Assembly (NCBI GenBank): GCA_017469425.1
Contig: JAFUGJ010000097.1
Location: 1 to 47,418 of the forward strand
Source of the DNA: Bacteroidales bacterium
GTDB lineage: Bacteria; Bacteroidota; Bacteroidia; Bacteroidales; UBA932
DNA length: 47,418 nucleotides
Direction of reading: 5' to 3'
Shown here: in pieces, positions 44,210 through 47,418 of the stretch
How the letters are laid out: the number at the start of each line of letters is the position of its first letter
Position numbering within the stretch: the first letter of the stretch is position 1
Position numbers and translations under genes: made by a program
Notes under the pieces: generated by a model
Seen by the model: the letters and a program-made list of their open reading frames with translations, nothing else
The model's database searches: none
What the model was told of the DNA's origin: nothing

Positions 44210-45604
44210 CTATTTTGGGTTAGGGTTGTATTTCGACCAATTGTACTGATGGAAAGTGTCTTTGGAACAGTCTTCATCATTCCAGAAAAAGAACTGGATA
44301 TGATAGAACAGTTCGCCGGGAAGTATGGGAGACGGTCCGCTGGAAAACCTTTTCTCCAAGTTAATTGCATTGAGTTCGAAGTTGTACATCCTGTCTCCGG
44401 ATTTCACAACAGGCAGCGAATATGTAAGACCAGAATATCTCTTTTTTTGATTTTCAACCGCAAAACGGGTCTCTTCTACAAGGCCGGCGATATCCCCTCC
44501 GAGTTTTGCCTCCATAAATTTAATCATGTAATGCTCCGTAACTATTGGCATAAAATAACGGCTCTCTTCAATACCCTTTTTGAAAGTTTCGAAATAGTTG
44601 CCATCTTCAATTTGCCCGCCATCGTACCACACACGAAGTTTTGCTTTTTCCAGCTCATCTTTTATCTTCTCACATAATTCGTCGTCCTCACTGGCATGCG
44701 AGATAAAAATGTCGTAAGGGAGGTTGTGGGCATGCTCATCCGACTGCCCTTTGTCGGACACTCTCTCCGCCACGGTTTCCAAAATATGGTTAACATCTTT
44801 CTGGGGCCGGTAGCTTATTTCATTCAGGAAGTGGTTGAAGGCAATGTCACTGGATTCTGTGCTGAACCAATACCCTGCTGTCAGTTTGGGTTTGAACTGC
44901 GGGGTGCGCTTGATGGATATCGAATACCAAAGGAAGCGGAAAAGCCAGTCAGGAAAGTCGCAGCCAAGAAACAAAGTACCCCTGTCTTTCAGGTAATCTG
45001 CAAGATTCGACGGGCTGGTGTCATTATCATGCAGGCAGTGCAGGAATTGAAGGAGACTGGTTTCGTCATATACCCAATTGTCGGAGAATTGCTGAGCCCT
45101 GCCAAAGAGGTGGTAAATAATATAGTCATTACCATGAGTGTCGGCATCGCGATCTCCTTCACATCCATAATAATAAGAAGAATACTCGGGGAAATGCTTT
45201 TCGAGGATACCGAATGGGCTGGTTGTGATGATAAGCCTGGGGCGAACGGCCTTAAGGAACTTAAGGACAGAAGGAGAAATAGTAATTCTGTCGATTGCCT
45301 CCGCAACAAAGCTCCGGTAATTCTCAGCGAAATATGAGCTGAACCTACCCTGAAGTAAGGAGAGACCAAAATACCCGGAATGGCTCATCCTGTCACATTC
45401 TTCCTGAGTCATCACCTGACCTGCAGCAGCCAGGGAATCTTCATTCTCGCCAATAAACCTCTCGACAATGAATTCCTGAAGTGGCACATGGTTGCCGCGC
45501 TCGTCCTCGTAAAAAAACTCTTTTTCGCCTACCACGGGTACAATGCGGTTCAAACCATGAATTAACTCATTGATAATTCTTTCCTGCATAAATACTGATG
45601 ACAT
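44210..45604 (-). CDS. SIR2-like and TIR domain protein
   Basis: The 464-residue protein has an N-terminal SIR2-like region (about 10-265): RIVPVVGEKEFFYEDERG, then RLIITTSPFGILEKHFP and IYHLFGRAQ. In active SIR2 proteins the middle motif reads T-N-[FY]-D; here Asn and Asp are replaced (TSPFG), so NAD hydrolysis by this domain may be lost while ligand binding could remain. A TIR domain fills about 296-430 (PYDIFISHASEDDELCEKI, LRVWYDGGQIEDG). Glu377/378 in LVEETRFAVEN is a candidate catalytic position. TIR domains of defence systems cleave NAD+ or make cyclic ADP-ribose signals. It lies 5 bases before the nSTAND gene. Confidence 0.85.
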   Translation of the reverse strand: MSSVFMQERIINELIHGLNRIVPVVGEKEFFYEDERGNHVPLQEFIVERFIGENEDSLAAAGQVMTQEECDRMSHSGYFGLSLLQGRFSSYFAENYRSFVAEAIDRITISPSVLKFLKAVRPRLIITTSPFGILEKHFPEYSSYYYGCEGDRDADTHGNDYIIYHLFGRAQQFSDNWVYDETSLLQFLHCLHDNDTSPSNLADYLKDRGTLFLGCDFPDWLFRFLWYSISIKRTPQFKPKLTAGYWFSTESSDIAFNHFLNEISYRPQKDVNHILETVAERVSDKGQSDEHAHNLPYDIFISHASEDDELCEKIKDELEKAKLRVWYDGGQIEDGNYFETFKKGIEESRYFMPIVTEHYMIKFMEAKLGGDIAGLVEETRFAVENQKKRYSGLTYSLPVVKSGDRMYNFELNAINLEKRFSSGPSPILPGELFYHIQFFFWNDEDCSKDTFHQYNWSKYNPNPK

Positions 45605-45615
45605 AATGCTATTGG

Positions 45616-46059
45616 TTACTCTTCAGAAATATCCCCTACAAAGTCCTTAATCATAACTCTCAACAATTCCTCGGTGTATTGTTTCAAAAGACCTTTATAA
45701 TACGACACATCTTCATGGTTGGTTTTAGTAAGCTTTTCCCAGAGAGTGATTTGTTCTGCGTCTTTCCGGGCATCATTAAGATACGGAGCATAACTGGCGT
45801 CCGTAACCTCAATACTTTTTTTGAGATTCATGATTTCATCGAAGGGCTTTGCGCCTTCCGGAGCCAGTTCCGCCCACAATCTGGAAAGCCAAACGCGAAA
45901 CTCCGAAGCAATCTTGTGAGGGAGTTCGTCATTGTACTCCCCGGCAAGCCTTTCAGGTTTCTTAATTGCAGCCTCATGGATAAAATTCGGAAAGTACTTA
46001 TCTATCAATCCGTTTGCCTTATCAAGACATTGCAGTTCAACCTTATGAGCTTTTTCCAT
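45616..46059 (-). CDS. Uncharacterised helical protein (147 aa) of the conflict operon
   Basis: The protein has no recognised domain. It lacks a signal peptide and membrane span and is predicted mostly helical, with charged amphipathic segments (KVELQCLDKANGLIDKYFPN, KIASEFRVWLSRLWAELAP, SYYKGLLKQYTEELLRVMIK). It lies 5 bases after the RyR gene and 11 bases before the SIR2-TIR gene, so it belongs to the unit. It could be an adaptor between the sensor and effector proteins. Confidence 0.7.
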   Translation of the reverse strand: MEKAHKVELQCLDKANGLIDKYFPNFIHEAAIKKPERLAGEYNDELPHKIASEFRVWLSRLWAELAPEGAKPFDEIMNLKKSIEVTDASYAPYLNDARKDAEQITLWEKLTKTNHEDVSYYKGLLKQYTEELLRVMIKDFVGDISEE

Positions 46060-46064
46060 TCTTA

Positions 46065-47006
46065 TTATCGTTTTTCAATCTTATATCCAAGTTTCACAAT
46101 AAGTTTGATGGCGTTTATTGCCGTAGCACGGTCGTATTCTTTTTCGCCTTCTGTCAAATCTGAATAAGGAAGAAGGTCGGGATGCTTAAGCTGCGCATCA
46201 TCCCGTTCCGTTCCGTAGGACCAGCCTTCGTTCAAGCGGTTCCGCGACCATATCTCATGAGTGTTCTCTGCAATGGCCTCAGTAAGTTCCATAAGAGAAT
46301 CAGGCAGTCGAACATCTGACAAATCAAGGGGAGCAGGTCTGTAGAGTTTAGCAACCGCATCCTTAGTGTTTATTTTTACCATATAATAATCCGAATCGTT
46401 CCATGCATCCATGAACTTGTCCTCTGGAACCACCTGTGGAACATCGCCATGGAAAGGATCATAGCATACGACTTCACCCTCGCAAGAGAGAACGACAAGA
46501 GAATGGTCCGGAATCTTGCCGATGAATTGATCCTCCAAAGATTCGGCTTCAGCATCTCCGTCAATTTCTCCACCATCAACGGCAACTATCACCTGATAGC
46601 CTTCCGACAGAGCGACACGGATATCATCTAAAGAGGAATGATACTTTCGAGCAACGGAAAGTCCATGAAGAGAGCATAGGGAGCCCATCCGGAATAAAGG
46701 AGTTCCGCCATCCTTGAGCCAATCACTCTCCAGCGCTTCTTCCGTGAGCGCTTCTTCGCTGACTGTGATTCCGAAACACTGCAGGATGTATTGCTCACAC
46801 CGGACATTACAAAGGTTGTCCTGTTGTCCGGATGCTGCTTGTGCTAACATAGGCAATATCCTTTCCTTGGGTGCTGCAAGCGAAAGATACTCCCGAAGGC
46901 GGGAATCCTTCCTTGCTTCCAGCAGGATAGCCTCTGTCTCCTGGGCAGTGGCATTTCCTTCAAGAAAGGCGGCAATCATCTCGTCTGTGAGTCTCAGTTT
47001 ATTCAT
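46065..47006 (-). CDS. Three-part protein: anti-sigma-like start, papain/C39-like domain, RyR domain
   Basis: ATG 47006 (MNKLRLTDEMIAAFLEGN) is chosen; ATG 47012 would add two residues. The first ~45 residues resemble the short N-terminus of Bacteroidota anti-sigma/FecR-like proteins (FLEGNATAQETEAILLEA). Residues ~60-215 look like a papain/C39-type peptidase fold: Cys66 or Cys70 in CNVRCEQYILQCFG, His168 in PDHSLVVL, Asp183 in YDPFHGD; activity is uncertain. Residues ~238-312 match the RyR domain (ENTHEIWSRNRLNEGWSYG, LLPYSDLTEGEKEYDRAT). RyR domains in bacteria occur in conflict systems and are thought to bind a small ligand. The start lies within the end of the sigma factor gene, so the two are translationally coupled. 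Confidence 0.78.
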   Translation of the reverse strand: MNKLRLTDEMIAAFLEGNATAQETEAILLEARKDSRLREYLSLAAPKERILPMLAQAASGQQDNLCNVRCEQYILQCFGITVSEEALTEEALESDWLKDGGTPLFRMGSLCSLHGLSVARKYHSSLDDIRVALSEGYQVIVAVDGGEIDGDAEAESLEDQFIGKIPDHSLVVLSCEGEVVCYDPFHGDVPQVVPEDKFMDAWNDSDYYMVKINTKDAVAKLYRPAPLDLSDVRLPDSLMELTEAIAENTHEIWSRNRLNEGWSYGTERDDAQLKHPDLLPYSDLTEGEKEYDRATAINAIKLIVKLGYKIEKR

Positions 47007-47418
47007 TTCCATATTCTTTGAGCACAATGGCGGTAAACTCTGTCATCGCCCTTTTCTTGATGTTATACAAGTTTGCGACCGAGGTATCCAATTCTTCTGC
47101 CAACTCCTTATATTCATAACCATCCAGAAGGAGACGCTGTATGACCAGCCTATGACGGGGATTTTTCATCAGGGAAAGCATCTTCCGAACATCTTGCTGG
47201 ACCTCATCCAACTCATCGGGCTCAAAGTGTGGTTCATCTGTAGGATAAAGAGGTTCGGACGAGGCGTCTTCTATCAAGACGCGACCATCACGTTTTTCCA
47301 AAAAGAATCTCGTTGCAACACATTTGAGCCATTGATAGATACTGCTGCGCCCCTGAAAGGTCTTCAAGCGACGGCCATCATCGGCCATCAAGTAGAGGTA
47401 CAATTCATTGACCAGTTC
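46999..47418 (-). CDS. Sigma-70-family (ECF-like) RNA polymerase sigma factor, 5' end missing
   Basis: The frame is open to the right edge, so the N-terminus lies outside the window; an internal TTG at 47403 is unlikely to be the start. The visible part has the end of the sigma-2 region (ELYLYLMADDGRRLKTFQG, SSIYQWLKCVATRFFLEK), an acidic linker, and a sigma-4 helix-turn-helix (LLLDGYEYKELAEELDTSVA). ECF factors direct RNA polymerase to specific promoters and are usually held by a partner encoded next door. Here that partner would be the overlapping gene with an anti-sigma-like start. Its targets may include this operon itself. Confidence 0.85.
   Translation of the reverse strand, partial: ELVNELYLYLMADDGRRLKTFQGRSSIYQWLKCVATRFFLEKRDGRVLIEDASSEPLYPTDEPHFEPDELDEVQQDVRKMLSLMKNPRHRLVIQRLLLDGYEYKELAEELDTSVANLYNIKKRAMTEFTAIVLKEYGNE

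Overview
The window looks like a chromosome segment from an anaerobic gut-type member of the Bacteroidales (phylum Bacteroidota). The evidence is the gene order nadK-uppS-bamA-ompH, the 2-oxoacid:ferredoxin oxidoreductase, a secreted polysaccharide-degrading gene cluster with families typical of this phylum (GH28, GH78, GH106), DUF5683, and repeated matches to the Bacteroidota -7 promoter box TAnnTTTG just upstream of genes. The genus cannot be fixed from this sequence alone. No rRNA, tRNA, CRISPR array or insertion sequence was seen.

Layout. (1) 1-5964, minus strand: an envelope/cofactor operon read nadK -> uppS -> bamA -> ompH -> 2-oxoacid oxidoreductase alpha subunit; the last gene runs off the left edge. 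(2) 6030-11117, plus strand: pdxJ, a lipoprotein relative of OmpH, a family-4 glycosyltransferase, a LysM/periplasmic-binding-fold protein and alanine racemase, tightly packed. (3) 11172-12089: a solitary tyrosine recombinase. (4) 12134-26975: a convergent pair of operons for plant polysaccharide breakdown. The plus-strand arm is GH31-GH3-GH28-GH28-short GH28-like-GH78. The minus-strand arm is a secreted ADP-ribosylglycohydrolase-fold protein coupled to GH106. The mix of polygalacturonase-like enzymes and two rhamnosidase families suggests a rhamnose-containing pectin; no SusC/SusD pair is present. (5) 27194-32781, minus strand: obgE-PAP2 phosphatase, then parA-parB-DUF5683-mltD.

(6) 33130-47418, all minus strand: an accessory island, visibly richer in A/T over much of its length and full of conflict-type domains. 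It holds an AlbA/Schlafen-type ATP-binding regulator, an uncharacterised protein, a KptA RNA 2'-phosphotransferase, a broken DUF1016/YhcG nuclease gene, several unknown small genes, and a compact operon starting beyond the right edge. That operon reads: sigma-70-family factor -> protein with anti-sigma-like start, papain/C39-like middle and RyR domain -> 147-aa unknown -> SIR2-like/TIR protein -> 1620-aa membrane nSTAND NTPase with leucine-rich repeats and a propeller-like tail -> M48 metalloprotease with zinc ribbon -> glycine-rich membrane protein with zinc ribbon -> 85-aa unknown. Junctions overlap or are separated by fewer than 20 bases, so I read it as one unit.

This last operon is the best candidate for an undescribed system. 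My inference is a regulated, membrane-associated immune or self-killing pathway. The RyR and SIR2-like domains could sense a nucleotide or NAD-derived signal, the nSTAND protein could act as the switch, TIR could destroy NAD or make a signal, and the M48 and membrane proteins could act at the membrane. The domain calls rest on motifs read by eye; the pathway is a hypothesis.
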